This document shows positions 27,330 to 35,724 of a DNA stretch of 64,000 nt, one piece after another. The notes below the pieces were generated by a model. The model did not search any database and was not told where the DNA came from. It saw only the letters and a program-made list of their open reading frames with translations. Positions within the stretch are counted from its first letter, which is position 1. Each line of letters begins with the position of its first letter. Both the position numbers and the translations under genes were made by a program. This DNA comes from an uncultured Phocaeicola sp. (GTDB lineage Bacteria; Bacteroidota; Bacteroidia; Bacteroidales; Bacteroidaceae). The stretch covers positions 18,777-82,776 of the forward strand of contig CALUJS010000008.1 of assembly GCA_944321015.1 (NCBI GenBank), given 5' to 3'.

Positions 27330-27512
27330 ATGAGTATAGAACAAGCCATGACCGAGGGCATCGTGTTCCGGGGCGCCTCGGAGAAAAGTCAGAGTAAGGA
27401 ACGGGTGAAGACAAAGGCCAAGAAGAAGGCCTACGTCACGGGAGCCCACGGCTCCGGCTCGGCCAAGATGAAGGCCGAGTATCGCCGCCGTCGTGCCGAC
27501 CGTCACAAGTGA
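27330..27512 (+). CDS. 60-aa basic conserved hypothetical protein
   Basis: 60 aa, starting 15 bases after pgeF on the same strand. It is very rich in Lys, Arg and Ser with no hydrophobic segment: an N-terminal MSIEQAMTEGIVFRGASE followed by KSQSKERVKTKAKKKAYVTG and a C-terminal KAEYRRRRADRHK. The composition suggests an RNA-binding or ribosome-associated peptide. I do not recognise a family. Placement at the end of the obgE operon (a ribosome-assembly gene) is consistent with that idea, but this is inference. It is convergent with the MutS-like gene, 10 bases away, with no visible terminator between. Confidence 0.6.
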   Translation: MSIEQAMTEGIVFRGASEKSQSKERVKTKAKKKAYVTGAHGSGSAKMKAEYRRRRADRHK

Positions 27513-27522
27513 GGTCCGGCCG

Positions 27523-29334
27523 TCAGTCTTCTACGAATATTCCCATCTTCTTCATAAGGAAGCACGCATTCATGTTCCGGGCAACGCCCTCCTGCATCCG
27601 GTAGGAGAAGGTCAGTTCGTCGCCCGCGATGGTCGCTTCGAAGCGGTAGTTGGCTATGTGGTCGGGATAGCGACCGGCCAGCGAGCCCAGCTGCAGGTCG
27701 TGCGTGGCAATGATGCCGTTGGCGCCGAGCTGCAGCAACTGCTTGACGAGCGACAGCGAACCTTTCTGCTTGTCCACCGAGTTCGTGCCTTTCAGAATCT
27801 CATCGAGTATGACGAACAGCTCCTCGCCACGGTTCAGCCGGTCGATGATGTCCTTCAGCCGCTTCAGCTCGGCAAAGAAGTACGACTCGTTGTCGTTGAG
27901 CGAGTCGGTGGTGCGCAGGCTGGTGACAAGGCGGGCGGGATAGAACTCCATGCGCGCGGCACACACCGGCGCGCCCGTGCAGGCCAGCAGATAGTTCACG
28001 CCCACGGTGCGCAGGTAGGTGCTCTTGCCGGCCATATTGGCGCCGGTGACGATGATGAAGTAGGGGCGCTTGGTCATGTGTATGTCGTTGCGCACGCAGC
28101 GGTCGCGGTGGATGAGCGGATGCCCCATGCGCTCGGCGCACAGCGTGAAAGGCTTGTCCACGGGCACGGGATAGGCATAGTCGGGATGGTTGTAGGCGAA
28201 CGTGGCCAGCGAACACAGCGCATCCATCTCGCCGATGGCATCGAGCCACACGGTCAGGCTTGCGGCGTGACGCTCCTTCCAGCGCTCTATGCTCATCACC
28301 TGGCGCACTTCCCAGAAAAGGAACCCGTTCAGCACCATGTAGGCCAGCATGTTGTTGCGTTGGTTCAGCGCGTTCATCTGCCTGGACAGCTGGCGGATGG
28401 CGGCGGAGGCGGGCTCGTTGCCGTCGCTGAGGCGGCCGCAGCAGACTCGCAGCGCTTCGCACTCGGGACGGAGGTCCTCCATGAGCTGCATCTGGCGTAT
28501 GTAGCTGCCCAGGATGGACAGCTTGTCGTCGTAGGAAGTCTGGAACAAGGTGATGCGCTTCTGCAGCCCGATGCTGACGATGAGGCTCGTCACAAACGAG
28601 CCGCCCAGCCATTGCCAGGCGAGCACGTCGGCCGCGCCAAGCACGAACATCAGCGCGTTCAGGGCGGGAAACACCACGCATAGCGCCTTCAGCAGGCGGC
28701 TGTGGCGGAACCGGCTCTGCGACGCGGCCCACTGCAGCAGCTTCTCGCCGTCGCCCATGCGGCCCCCTCCGGTCAGGCCCGTGGCGCGGAACCGCTGGCG
28801 GTAGTCGAGCTGGGGCGTCAGTTCGCGCACGGCCCGCTGGCGACTCGTGATGTCCTCCGGACGTGTGAGCGGGCTGGTGAGCCACGTGGCAAGCGTCCGC
28901 TCGCCGAAGTAGGTCGACGTGCGGTTCACATATTGGAACAGCGAATGCTCGCCAAACACATCCAGGTCGTAAGAATAGGCATGCGACGGGTCGCGCCAGG
29001 CCTCTCCGGCCTCGAAACAGTCCGTCCGATAGTTGAGGGCCGCGAGTTCGTCCTCATTGATTTCCACCATCTTCTGCATGAAGTCGCGGGCGCGGAACAG
29101 GCGGTCGTGCACACGCATCAGCACGAGGAAGGGCACCATGCAGGCCGCCACGGCGAGCAGGACGACCGCCCAGCCCTCGTGCCTGAGGGCGATGGCACAG
29201 GCCACGCCTCCCGCGAAGAGGAGGAGGCGCAGGGTGCCCACGCGGTAGATGCGGCGTTGGATGGCCGCCAGTTCGGCTCCGTAGCCGGCCGTCCGGCCCC
29301 GGTAGCACGCGGTGAGTTCTTCGATTGTCATCAT
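27523..29334 (-). CDS. Membrane-anchored MutS-family ATPase
   Basis: 603 aa. The C-terminal ATPase is clearly MutS-type: Walker A GANMAGKSTYLRT at residues 431-443, Walker B FVILDEILKGTNSVDK with D511 and E512, and the SLRTTDSLNDNESYFFAELKR segment. The N-terminal mismatch-recognition and connector domains are missing. In their place two strongly hydrophobic stretches lie at about residues 33-72 and two more at about 215-260, so it is probably an integral membrane protein with a cytoplasmic ATPase. Such proteins exist across Bacteroidota; their role is unknown and mismatch repair is unlikely. It starts one base after mltG ends. Confidence 0.85.
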   Translation of the reverse strand: MMTIEELTACYRGRTAGYGAELAAIQRRIYRVGTLRLLLFAGGVACAIALRHEGWAVVLLAVAACMVPFLVLMRVHDRLFRARDFMQKMVEINEDELAALNYRTDCFEAGEAWRDPSHAYSYDLDVFGEHSLFQYVNRTSTYFGERTLATWLTSPLTRPEDITSRQRAVRELTPQLDYRQRFRATGLTGGGRMGDGEKLLQWAASQSRFRHSRLLKALCVVFPALNALMFVLGAADVLAWQWLGGSFVTSLIVSIGLQKRITLFQTSYDDKLSILGSYIRQMQLMEDLRPECEALRVCCGRLSDGNEPASAAIRQLSRQMNALNQRNNMLAYMVLNGFLFWEVRQVMSIERWKERHAASLTVWLDAIGEMDALCSLATFAYNHPDYAYPVPVDKPFTLCAERMGHPLIHRDRCVRNDIHMTKRPYFIIVTGANMAGKSTYLRTVGVNYLLACTGAPVCAARMEFYPARLVTSLRTTDSLNDNESYFFAELKRLKDIIDRLNRGEELFVILDEILKGTNSVDKQKGSLSLVKQLLQLGANGIIATHDLQLGSLAGRYPDHIANYRFEATIAGDELTFSYRMQEGVARNMNACFLMKKMGIFVED

Positions 29335-29335
29335 T

Positions 29336-30373
29336 TCAGTATATTCTTCTTCTGTTCAATTCCTGCTGATAGCGCAGGGCGTTGCGCCGGTGTTCGGCCG
29401 GCGTGGAGGCAAAGTTGTGTCGGCCCGAGAAGTCCTCGCGGGCGCACATGTAGAGGTAGTCGTGGCGCGCCGGGTTCAGCACGGCCTCGATGCCCGACCG
29501 GGACGCCACACGGATGGGCCCCGGAGGCAGTCCCTTATATATATAGGTATTATAGGGCGAGTCGATGGTCAGGTGTCGGTGCAGGATTCGCCTCAGCCCG
29601 AAGTCGCCCCAGGCATACTTCACCGTGGGGTCGGCTTGCAGCAGCATCCCGCGCCGCAACCGATTAAGGTAGAGGCCCGCCACAACGGGCTTTTCCTCCT
29701 CGACTGCCGTCTCTTCGTCCACGATGGAGGCCAGCGTGGCCACCTCCGTCGGTGTCAGGCCGACGGCCCCGGCACGGGCGCGACGCTCCTCGTTCCAGAA
29801 ACGTGCGTGCTCGCGCCTCATCCGCGCCAGAAAGTCGTCCACGCTCATGTCCCAATAGACCTCGTAGGTATCGGGCACGAAGAGGGCGGCCACCGTCTGT
29901 GGCGTGTAGCCCAGGCAGGCACACGTGGCCGAGTCTGCCAGCGCGCGGGCCAGCGTGGCCGAGTCGAGCATCACGCGGCGCGACACGGCCGACGCCAGGC
30001 GGTCCAGCGTGCGCACCGAGGGGATGACCAGGCGGACGGGCGTCTGCTGCCCCGTGATGAGCCGCCGCATCAGTCCGAAGGCCGTGTCGCCGGGACGGAC
30101 GGCATAGCGCCCGCTGCGCACGCGCCGGTCGTAGTCGTAGAAGGCCGCCAGGCAGCGCATCCCCCTCAGGGCATGGCTCGGCGCCCCCTCGGCTTCCAGC
30201 ATGGCGATGACGTCTGCCGCCGTGTCGCCGGGACGGATGTGGATGTAGCGTGTTTCCGCCTGTCGGAAGGCGTGGCTGAAGAACAGCCGGTAGGCCGTGC
30301 CTCCCACGGCGGCCGCCAGGAGGGCGAGCACCGTCAGCGTGGCGAGGAGGATGGTCCGTGTGCGTCGTTTCAT
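29336..30373 (-). CDS. mltG: Endolytic murein transglycosylase MltG (YceG)
   Basis: 345 aa. One N-terminal transmembrane helix (ILLATLTVLALLAAAVGGTA), a LysM-like region and the YceG catalytic domain with LASIVDEETAVEEEKPVVAG, where the Glu of the DEET/EKET-type motif is the predicted general acid, then LYLNRLRRGMLLQADPTVKYA. It cleaves nascent glycan strands and so terminates peptidoglycan polymerisation. The promoter lies at 30410-30440 and the gene is followed by the MutS-like gene at one base, so these two form an operon. Confidence 0.94.
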   Translation of the reverse strand: MKRRTRTILLATLTVLALLAAAVGGTAYRLFFSHAFRQAETRYIHIRPGDTAADVIAMLEAEGAPSHALRGMRCLAAFYDYDRRVRSGRYAVRPGDTAFGLMRRLITGQQTPVRLVIPSVRTLDRLASAVSRRVMLDSATLARALADSATCACLGYTPQTVAALFVPDTYEVYWDMSVDDFLARMRREHARFWNEERRARAGAVGLTPTEVATLASIVDEETAVEEEKPVVAGLYLNRLRRGMLLQADPTVKYAWGDFGLRRILHRHLTIDSPYNTYIYKGLPPGPIRVASRSGIEAVLNPARHDYLYMCAREDFSGRHNFASTPAEHRRNALRYQQELNRRRIY

Positions 30374-30409
30374 TGCGTGAGGATTTCGGTTTCAGTCTCT
30401 GTCGGGTGG

Positions 30410-30440
30410 CAAAGATACGCCCGCGCGGCCTCATTTGCAA
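30410..30440 (-). promoter_or_regulatory. Promoter of mltG
   Basis: On the minus strand TTG (30440-30438), a 20-base spacer and TATCTTTG (30417-30410). The 23-bp repeat array begins 74 bases further upstream, at 30515. Confidence 0.75.
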
Positions 30441-30514
30441 CGCCCGTCCGCGCCCCGCCGGCTCATTTAAGTGTTTTTAGGAGATGGGAACTATACTGCC
30501 CTTGGGGCAGCGGC

Positions 30515-30757
30515 GTGTGTCGCTCGTCGGGAGAGACGTGCGTCATGCGTCGGGAGAGACGTGCGTCATGCGTCGGGAGACACGTGTGTCGCTCGTTGGG
30601 AGACACGTGCGGAGCAAGCAGTGACACACGTGTCTCTTGAGCTGTGAGAGACGTGTGTCCCGAGGGGTGAGACACGTGTGTCCCGAGACGTTGGACACGT
30701 CTCTCTCTTCCGGCGAGACACGTCTCTCGTTTTCAGGGAGATGCGCGTCCGGCGCAC
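30515..30757. repeat. 23-bp palindromic tandem array (10 units plus a partial)
   Basis: Ten contiguous 23-base units start at 30515, 30538, 30561, 30584, 30607, 30630, 30653, 30676, 30699 and 30722. Each joint carries GAGACACGTGTGTC or a variant such as GAGAGACGTGCGTC, a palindrome centred on ACGT. Unit interiors are more variable (CGCTCGTCGG, ATGCGTCGG, CCGAGGGGT, CTTGAGCTGT). There are no spacers. It fills the intergenic space between the mltG promoter and the hppA terminator; apart from these three elements nothing was seen in 30374-30837. Its sequence is unrelated to arrays A-F but has nearly the same period. Confidence 0.92.
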
Positions 30758-30767
30758 AGCAAGAAAA

Positions 30768-30796
30768 AGGAGCGCGCCCTTGAAGGACACGCTCCT
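30768..30796 (-). terminator. Terminator after hppA
   Basis: AGGAGCG pairs with CGCTCCT, and TTTTTCTTGCTG follows in the minus direction. Confidence 0.8.
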
Positions 30797-30837
30797 GTCA
30801 TAAATTTATTGACTAAAAAACACTTGCCTCACGGCAA

Positions 30838-33042
30838 TCACAACAAACTCCAAGTGACGGTGAGCCCCGCCATGACGATGGCCACCATGCTCATCAGCTT
30901 GATGAGTATGTTCAGGCTCGGGCCCGACGTGTCTTTGAAGGGGTCGCCCACGGTGTCGCCCACGACGGTCGCCTTGTGCACCTCGCTGCCCTTGCCCCCG
31001 AAGTTGCCTTCCTCGACATACTTCTTGGCGTTGTCCCACGCGCCTCCGGCGTTGGCCATGAAGACGGCCAGCACGAATCCGCTTGCCAGGCCTCCCACGA
31101 GCAGGCCCAATACGCCCGGCACGCCGAAGATGAACCCGGTCACGACGGGGGCGATGATGGCCAACAGCGAGGGCACCACCATTTCGCGCTGTGCGCCTTT
31201 GGTCGATATCTCCACGCAGCGGCTGTAGTCAGGCTCGGCCTCGCCCGATAGGATGCCCTTGATTTCGCGGAACTGGCGCCGCACCTCGGCCACCATGTGC
31301 GAGGCGGCTCGCCCCACGGCGTTCATCGTCAGGCCGCAGAAGAGGAAGGCCATCATGCTTCCTATGAACATGCCGGCCAGCACGTTGGGGTTCATCAGCG
31401 TCACGTCGTAGTAGTACATGAAGTCGGTGAACGTAGCGTCGGCCGTGGCAATGGTGCGCCCGTCGGCCAGGGTCAGCACGTCTGTTCCGATGCGGTCCAG
31501 ACCGATGCGGATTTCCTCGATGTACGAGGCAAGCAGGGCCAGACCCGTGAGCGCGGCCGAGCCTATGGCAAATCCCTTGCCCGTGGCGGCGGTGGTGTTG
31601 CCCAGCGAGTCGAGGGCGTCGGTGCGCTGGCGCACCTCCTTGCCCAGTCCGGACATCTCGGCGTTGCCTCCGGCGTTGTCGGCAATGGGTCCGTAGGCGT
31701 CGGTGGCCAGCGTGATGCCCAGCGTCGAGAGCATGCCCACGGCGGCGATTCCGATGCCGTAGAGTCCCATGCTGACATTGGTGATGTCGAAGTCGGCGGC
31801 GAAGAGATAGGAGAGGATGATGCCTACGACGACGGAGATGACGGGTATGGCCGTCGAGAGCATGCCTAGGCCGATGCCCGATATGATGACCGTGGCGGGT
31901 CCCGTCTGTCCGCTCTCGCTCAGTCGGCGCGTAGGCGCGTAGGACTGCGAGGTGTAGTACTCGGTGGAGCGGCCGATGATGATGCCCATGAGCAGGCCCA
32001 CCACCACGGAGCAGCTGATGAGCGCCCAGTTGTCGATGTCCAGCAGCCACATGATGACGAACGTGGCCACCACGATGAGGGCCGAACTGAGGTTGGTGCC
32101 CACCGACAGCGAGCCGAGCAGGTCTTTGATGGTGGCCTTCTCCTTGGTGCGCACGGCGAAGATGCCTATGATGGAGAGCAGGATGCCCACGGCCGCAATC
32201 AGCATCGGGGCAATGACGGCCTTGAACTGCATGGCCGTGTCGCCCGAGTGGAGAAACGCGGCCGCGCCCAGTGCCGCCGTAGAGAGGATGGAGCCGCAGT
32301 AGGACTCGTAGAGGTCGGCGCCCATGCCGGCCACGTCGCCCACGTTGTCGCCCACGTTGTCGGCTATGGTTGCGGGGTTGCGCGGGTCGTCTTCGGGTAT
32401 GCCGGCCTCGACCTTGCCCACGAGGTCGGCGCCCACGTCGGCCGCCTTGGTATAGATGCCGCCGCCCACACGGGCAAACAGGGCCTGCGTGGAGGCGCCC
32501 ATGCCGAAGGTCAGCATGGTGGTGGTGATGATGCAGAGCTTCTGCGTCGGGTTGAGCACGTCTTCGGGGATGACGGCGTTAAGCAGCAGATACCAGAACG
32601 AGATGTCGAGCAGTCCCAGACCCACCACGATGAGCCCCATGACGGCTCCGCTGCGGAAGGCCACGCGCAGGCCGCTGTTGAGCGACTCGCGTGCCGCGTT
32701 GGCCGTGCGGGCCGAGGCGTAGGTGGCCGTCTTCATGCCCAGGAAGCCCGAAAGGCCGGAGAAGAAGCCTCCCGTGAGGAATGCCACGGGCACCCATGAG
32801 TTCTGCACGCCGAAGCCATAGGCCATGATGGAGAAGAGGACGACGAGCCCCGCGAATACCCATCCGACGACTTTGTACTGTTGTTTCAAGTAAGACATGG
32901 CACCTTTTCGCACGGCGGCCGCGATGTGGGCCATTTGCGGAGTGCCTTCGCTCACCGTCTTCATCTGGCGGTAGAAGTAGTAAGCGTAACACAGGGCGAG
33001 CACCGACGATACCGGCACAAGCCAGAAGAGTAACTGATCCAT
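30838..33042 (-). CDS. hppA: Membrane-bound, K+-dependent ion-translocating pyrophosphatase
   Basis: 734 aa with about 16 transmembrane helices. The pyrophosphate-binding motif [18 protein letters not shown] and the [20 protein letters not shown] segment are complete. In the [10 protein letters not shown] motif an Ala, not Lys, follows GNTTA, which marks the K+-dependent subclass. It couples pyrophosphate hydrolysis to Na+ and/or H+ export across the inner membrane; Bacteroides members include Na+-pumping and dual Na+/H+ pumps. It has its own promoter (33079-33110) and terminator, so it is monocistronic. Confidence 0.96.
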   Translation of the reverse strand: MDQLLFWLVPVSSVLALCYAYYFYRQMKTVSEGTPQMAHIAAAVRKGAMSYLKQQYKVVGWVFAGLVVLFSIMAYGFGVQNSWVPVAFLTGGFFSGLSGFLGMKTATYASARTANAARESLNSGLRVAFRSGAVMGLIVVGLGLLDISFWYLLLNAVIPEDVLNPTQKLCIITTTMLTFGMGASTQALFARVGGGIYTKAADVGADLVGKVEAGIPEDDPRNPATIADNVGDNVGDVAGMGADLYESYCGSILSTAALGAAAFLHSGDTAMQFKAVIAPMLIAAVGILLSIIGIFAVRTKEKATIKDLLGSLSVGTNLSSALIVVATFVIMWLLDIDNWALISCSVVVGLLMGIIIGRSTEYYTSQSYAPTRRLSESGQTGPATVIISGIGLGMLSTAIPVISVVVGIILSYLFAADFDITNVSMGLYGIGIAAVGMLSTLGITLATDAYGPIADNAGGNAEMSGLGKEVRQRTDALDSLGNTTAATGKGFAIGSAALTGLALLASYIEEIRIGLDRIGTDVLTLADGRTIATADATFTDFMYYYDVTLMNPNVLAGMFIGSMMAFLFCGLTMNAVGRAASHMVAEVRRQFREIKGILSGEAEPDYSRCVEISTKGAQREMVVPSLLAIIAPVVTGFIFGVPGVLGLLVGGLASGFVLAVFMANAGGAWDNAKKYVEEGNFGGKGSEVHKATVVGDTVGDPFKDTSGPSLNILIKLMSMVAIVMAGLTVTWSLL

Positions 33043-33078
33043 TTTGATAAAAGAATTAAGGTATGTTTTTCATCGCTC

Positions 33079-33109
33079 CAAATGTAGGCAAAAGACGCTA
33101 GCCGTGCAA
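33079..33109 (-). promoter_or_regulatory. Promoter of hppA
   Basis: On the minus strand TTTG with TTG at 33109-33107, a 20-base spacer and TACATTTG at 33086-33079. The start codon is 36 bases downstream. Confidence 0.75.
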
Positions 33110-33185
33110 ATATCGGGCATTCTTTTTCGCTCGTCCCTCGCGCGTGGTCCGGTTATCCGCCCGATGCGGATGCCTGCGGGCGTCC

Positions 33186-33273
33186 ATATGTGCGCCCGCG
33201 AGCCGGAATATGGACGCTCGTGAGCGGGAATATGGGCGCTCACGCCCGTGCATATGGACGCCCGACACGCGTC
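33186..33273. repeat. 22-bp palindromic tandem array, copy D (4 units)
   Basis: ATATG at 33186, 33208, 33230 and 33252, exactly 22 bases apart. The unit at 33208 has ATATGGACGCTCGTGAGCG, close to the family consensus. It sits between the divergent promoters of hppA and the HAD gene (gap 33043-33362), so here it cannot be a 3'-end element of either gene. Confidence 0.9.
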
Positions 33274-33332
33274 TGTGAGGCCGCGCGACGCACTTTAATC
33301 CTGAAGTCCGATGTCCGATTGGGGTTTATGCT

Positions 33333-33340
33333 TATCTTTG
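33333..33340 (+). promoter_or_regulatory. Putative -7 box of the HAD hydrolase gene
   Basis: TATCTTTG, an exact match to the common Bacteroides -7 form, 23 bases before the start at 33363. The -33 box is not evident. Confidence 0.55.
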
Positions 33341-33362
33341 CCGCGCCAACAACACGCACAAT

Positions 33363-34151
33363 ATGATAAAAGCATTGTTTTTCGATATCGACGGCACGCT
33401 GGTGAGCTTTCGCACGCATGCCATCCCGGCGTCCACGGTCGAGGCGCTGGCCGGGGCCCGCGAGGCCGGAGTGAAGGTGTTTATCGCCACGGGACGGCCC
33501 GTGGCCATCATTGACAACCTGGGCGCCATCGGGCATCTGATAGACGGCTATGTCACCACCAACGGCGCGTTCAGCTTCGTAGGCAGCGAGGTGGTGGCCT
33601 GCAATGCCATCCCGCAGTCCGACGTGAGGTCGATGGCCCGCCTGTCCGACGAGTTGGGATTTGCCTGTGTCTATGTGGGCGAGCGCCACATCGTGCTTCA
33701 GAATCCGAACGAGCTGCTCTACAAGATATTCTACGAGTGTCTCAACGTGCGGCGTCTGCCCGAGAATCCTCCGCTGGACACCATCTACCGCGAGCGCGTC
33801 ATCCAGATAACTCCCATCGTGGATGAAGCCGTGGAGCGCGTCATCATGCCTCAGCTGCCGGGCTGCATCACCGGCCGCTGGCATCCCGCTTTCATGGACG
33901 TTACGGCCGACGGGGCCGATAAAGGCCGCGGCATAGAGGAGATGGCCGCCCGCTTCGGCATCGCCATTGATGAGACGATGGCTTTCGGCGACGGCGGAAA
34001 CGACATCCCCATGTTGCGCCGTGCCGGCATCGGGGTGGCCATGGGCAATGCGTCGGATGCCGTCAAGGCCGAGGCCGACTATGTGACGACCTCGGTGGAC
34101 GACGACGGAGTGAGAAACGCGCTTCTTCATTGGGGCGTCATCGGTCGCTGA
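33363..34151 (+). CDS. Cof-type HAD-IIB phosphatase
   Basis: 262 aa. HAD motif I is FFDIDGTLVSF with D8 and D10, motif II IATGRP, and motif IV FGDGGNDIPMLRRAG. The large C2B cap lies between. The Cof/YidA subfamily dephosphorylates sugar phosphates or nucleotides such as pyridoxal phosphate or FMN; the substrate cannot be inferred. It is monocistronic: the next gene has its own strong promoter at 34191-34220. Confidence 0.92.
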   Translation: MIKALFFDIDGTLVSFRTHAIPASTVEALAGAREAGVKVFIATGRPVAIIDNLGAIGHLIDGYVTTNGAFSFVGSEVVACNAIPQSDVRSMARLSDELGFACVYVGERHIVLQNPNELLYKIFYECLNVRRLPENPPLDTIYRERVIQITPIVDEAVERVIMPQLPGCITGRWHPAFMDVTADGADKGRGIEEMAARFGIAIDETMAFGDGGNDIPMLRRAGIGVAMGNASDAVKAEADYVTTSVDDDGVRNALLHWGVIGR

Positions 34152-34190
34152 TGCTTGGGTCTCGTCCGTTTTTTTTTCGGCTTCTTCCTG

Positions 34191-34220
34191 TTGTCTGTCA
34201 GGTAAAAATGCCTATCTTTG
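34191..34220 (+). promoter_or_regulatory. Strong promoter of the small beta-barrel gene
   Basis: TTG at 34191-34193, a 19-base spacer and TATCTTTG at 34213-34220. The start at 34301 implies a leader of about 75 bases. Confidence 0.8.
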
Positions 34221-34300
34221 CCCCTCCTTTTCAGGCCGGAATGAAGGGACAAGAGTGTGGAGTCCGGCGATTTATGTACTGGCAAATAACTTATCGACGA

Positions 34301-34834
34301 ATGAAGAAATGGTGGATTACGTGGTGCTTTCTGATGGCAGGGATTGCCGTGAGCGCCCAGTCCAAGACGTATGAAGTGGGTGGTATGTTCGGCTTTTGGC
34401 ATGACAGCAATGGCCACGAGACGACTTTCGACCTGAATCCCGATTTTAGTTGCAATCTGTCCGACACGTGGGGCGTGGGACTGATGTTGGAGTATTCACA
34501 CGTGAAGCATGATGCCGGAAAGGTAAACCGCTACGGCGTGCGTCCGTATGTGACGTGGACTTTTTTCAGCAAAGGCGATTTGTCCTTTTATGTGGACACG
34601 CTGGCAGGCTGGTCGTTCATCCGTCCGTCCGAAGGAAAACACGGACACATGGCGGAGGCCGGTTTTGAGCCGGGCGTCAGCTATGCGTTGAGCGACCGCA
34701 TCAATGTGCAGGCTTCGGTCGGTTTCTTGGGATACCGGCATGTTGATTCCGGCTTTTCTGATTATTGGAAAGACGGCTGGGGCTTCCAGCTCGACGGCAA
34801 TACGCTGGAGTTCGGCATTACGTATGTGTTGTAA
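34301..34834 (+). CDS. Small outer-membrane beta-barrel-like protein
   Basis: 177 aa from the ATG at 34301 (MKKWWITWCFLMAGIAVSAQ is the signal peptide). The longer in-frame start at 34130 would overlap both the HAD gene and the promoter, so it was rejected. The mature part is a series of alternating amphipathic strands (TYEVGGMFGFWHD, WGVGLMLEYSHV, RPYVTWTFFSKG, INVQASVGFLGYRH) ending in LEFGITYVL, typical of an 8-strand outer-membrane barrel. No specific family recognised; function unknown. Confidence 0.75.
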   Translation: MKKWWITWCFLMAGIAVSAQSKTYEVGGMFGFWHDSNGHETTFDLNPDFSCNLSDTWGVGLMLEYSHVKHDAGKVNRYGVRPYVTWTFFSKGDLSFYVDTLAGWSFIRPSEGKHGHMAEAGFEPGVSYALSDRINVQASVGFLGYRHVDSGFSDYWKDGWGFQLDGNTLEFGITYVL

Positions 34835-34898
34835 GGGCCATCCGGCATGGCCGGAGCATGCGCAAGTCGCGTGACATATATATTAAGGTATAAAGCAG

Positions 34899-34940
34899 AG
34901 CGGGTGCGAATGGAAGCCGATTGTTCCTTTCGCACCCGCT
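34899..34940. terminator. Bidirectional terminator
   Basis: AGCGGGTGCGAA pairs perfectly with TTCGCACCCGCT around an 18-base loop, followed on the plus side by TGGTTGTTTTT. It divides the convergent beta-barrel and DUF4923 genes. Confidence 0.85.
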
Positions 34941-34962
34941 TGGTTGTTTTTGTGTGCATCGC

Positions 34963-35577
34963 TCACTTTTGCAGCTCAAATCCCAGTTGCATGCCTTCGT
35001 AATTGTCCGATACGGAGTTGAAGATGGTGAGCAGGTTGCTGTCCATGAACTTGCTTGCCACACTGGCTATGCCCTTGGCCAGGTCCCACACGCGGTCGGC
35101 GTCATAAACCAGCGTCATGGTGTTGCCGCTGAAGCTCACGTGCGCCGTGGTGCTGAATCCCAGCTTGCCGGTCATGACTACGGTCATGTTGTCGCGGTCG
35201 AAAGTGTAGGTGCCGGAACTTTCTTTGCCGGCTATGCTTTGTGTGTAGGTTCCGTCGTCGTTGAACGTGAACGAAGTGTTGTCGCCGGTTATTTTCAGTT
35301 TGTTGCATGCGGTGGCCAGCTGTTCTTCCACTTTGCCGGAAGCCACGGTGCCTCCTGCCTTGGCCAGCAGGTTGTCGCTTTTGAATTTGCAGGCCGGTTG
35401 TGCGTAACGCCACGTGCCGATGATGGTGTTGTCGTCCACCGTGACTTTGTTAACCACTTTGTCGACTCCTTCTTTTAGGTTGCCGAGCAGATTTTTCCAG
35501 TCTTGTGCCTGGGAGGGAATTGCCATGCCGATGAAGATGACGAGGCACATGGCTTTCCATAAGTTGGTTTTCTTCAT
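34963..35577 (-). CDS. DUF4923 family exported lipocalin-like protein
   Basis: 204 aa with a signal peptide (KAMCLVIFIGMAIPSQAQ). The family shows WKNLLGNLKEGVDKVVNKVT and the TWRYAQPACKFKSDNLLAKAGG segment, then beta strands ending in MQLGFELQK. It matches DUF4923, a Bacteroidales periplasmic or surface family with a lipocalin-like fold expected and no known function. A -7 box (TATCTTTG on the minus strand) is at 35613-35620, back to back with the pectate lyase promoter. Confidence 0.85.
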   Translation of the reverse strand: MKKTNLWKAMCLVIFIGMAIPSQAQDWKNLLGNLKEGVDKVVNKVTVDDNTIIGTWRYAQPACKFKSDNLLAKAGGTVASGKVEEQLATACNKLKITGDNTSFTFNDDGTYTQSIAGKESSGTYTFDRDNMTVVMTGKLGFSTTAHVSFSGNTMTLVYDADRVWDLAKGIASVASKFMDSNLLTIFNSVSDNYEGMQLGFELQK

Positions 35578-35612
35578 AACTCTTGTATTAGGTTTCTACG
35601 TTTTATCCACAG

Positions 35613-35620
35613 CAAAGATA
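35613..35620 (-). promoter_or_regulatory. Putative -7 box of the DUF4923 gene
   Basis: Complement TATCTTTG, 35 bases before the start codon at 35577. No -33 element recognised. Confidence 0.5.
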
Positions 35621-35674
35621 GGCATTCGCGCTATTATCGCAGTATAATTTAACACAAGTCTTTTGAACTTTTGC

Positions 35675-35682
35675 TATCTTTG
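35675..35682 (+). promoter_or_regulatory. Putative -7 box of the pectate lyase operon
   Basis: TATCTTTG, 42 bases before the ATG at 35725. A TTTTG lies only 9 bases upstream, too close for a standard -33 box, so initiation may need an activator. Confidence 0.5.
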
Positions 35683-35724
35683 TAGTCTAAACAAGAAATT
35701 ACTATACAAGATTCAATAAACGCT

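Noticed and set aside
30515..30757. Possible CRISPR array because of regular repeats
   Set aside because: Units are contiguous and of 23 bases with no unique spacers of 26-40 bases, and no cas genes lie nearby. The other arrays fail for the same reason.
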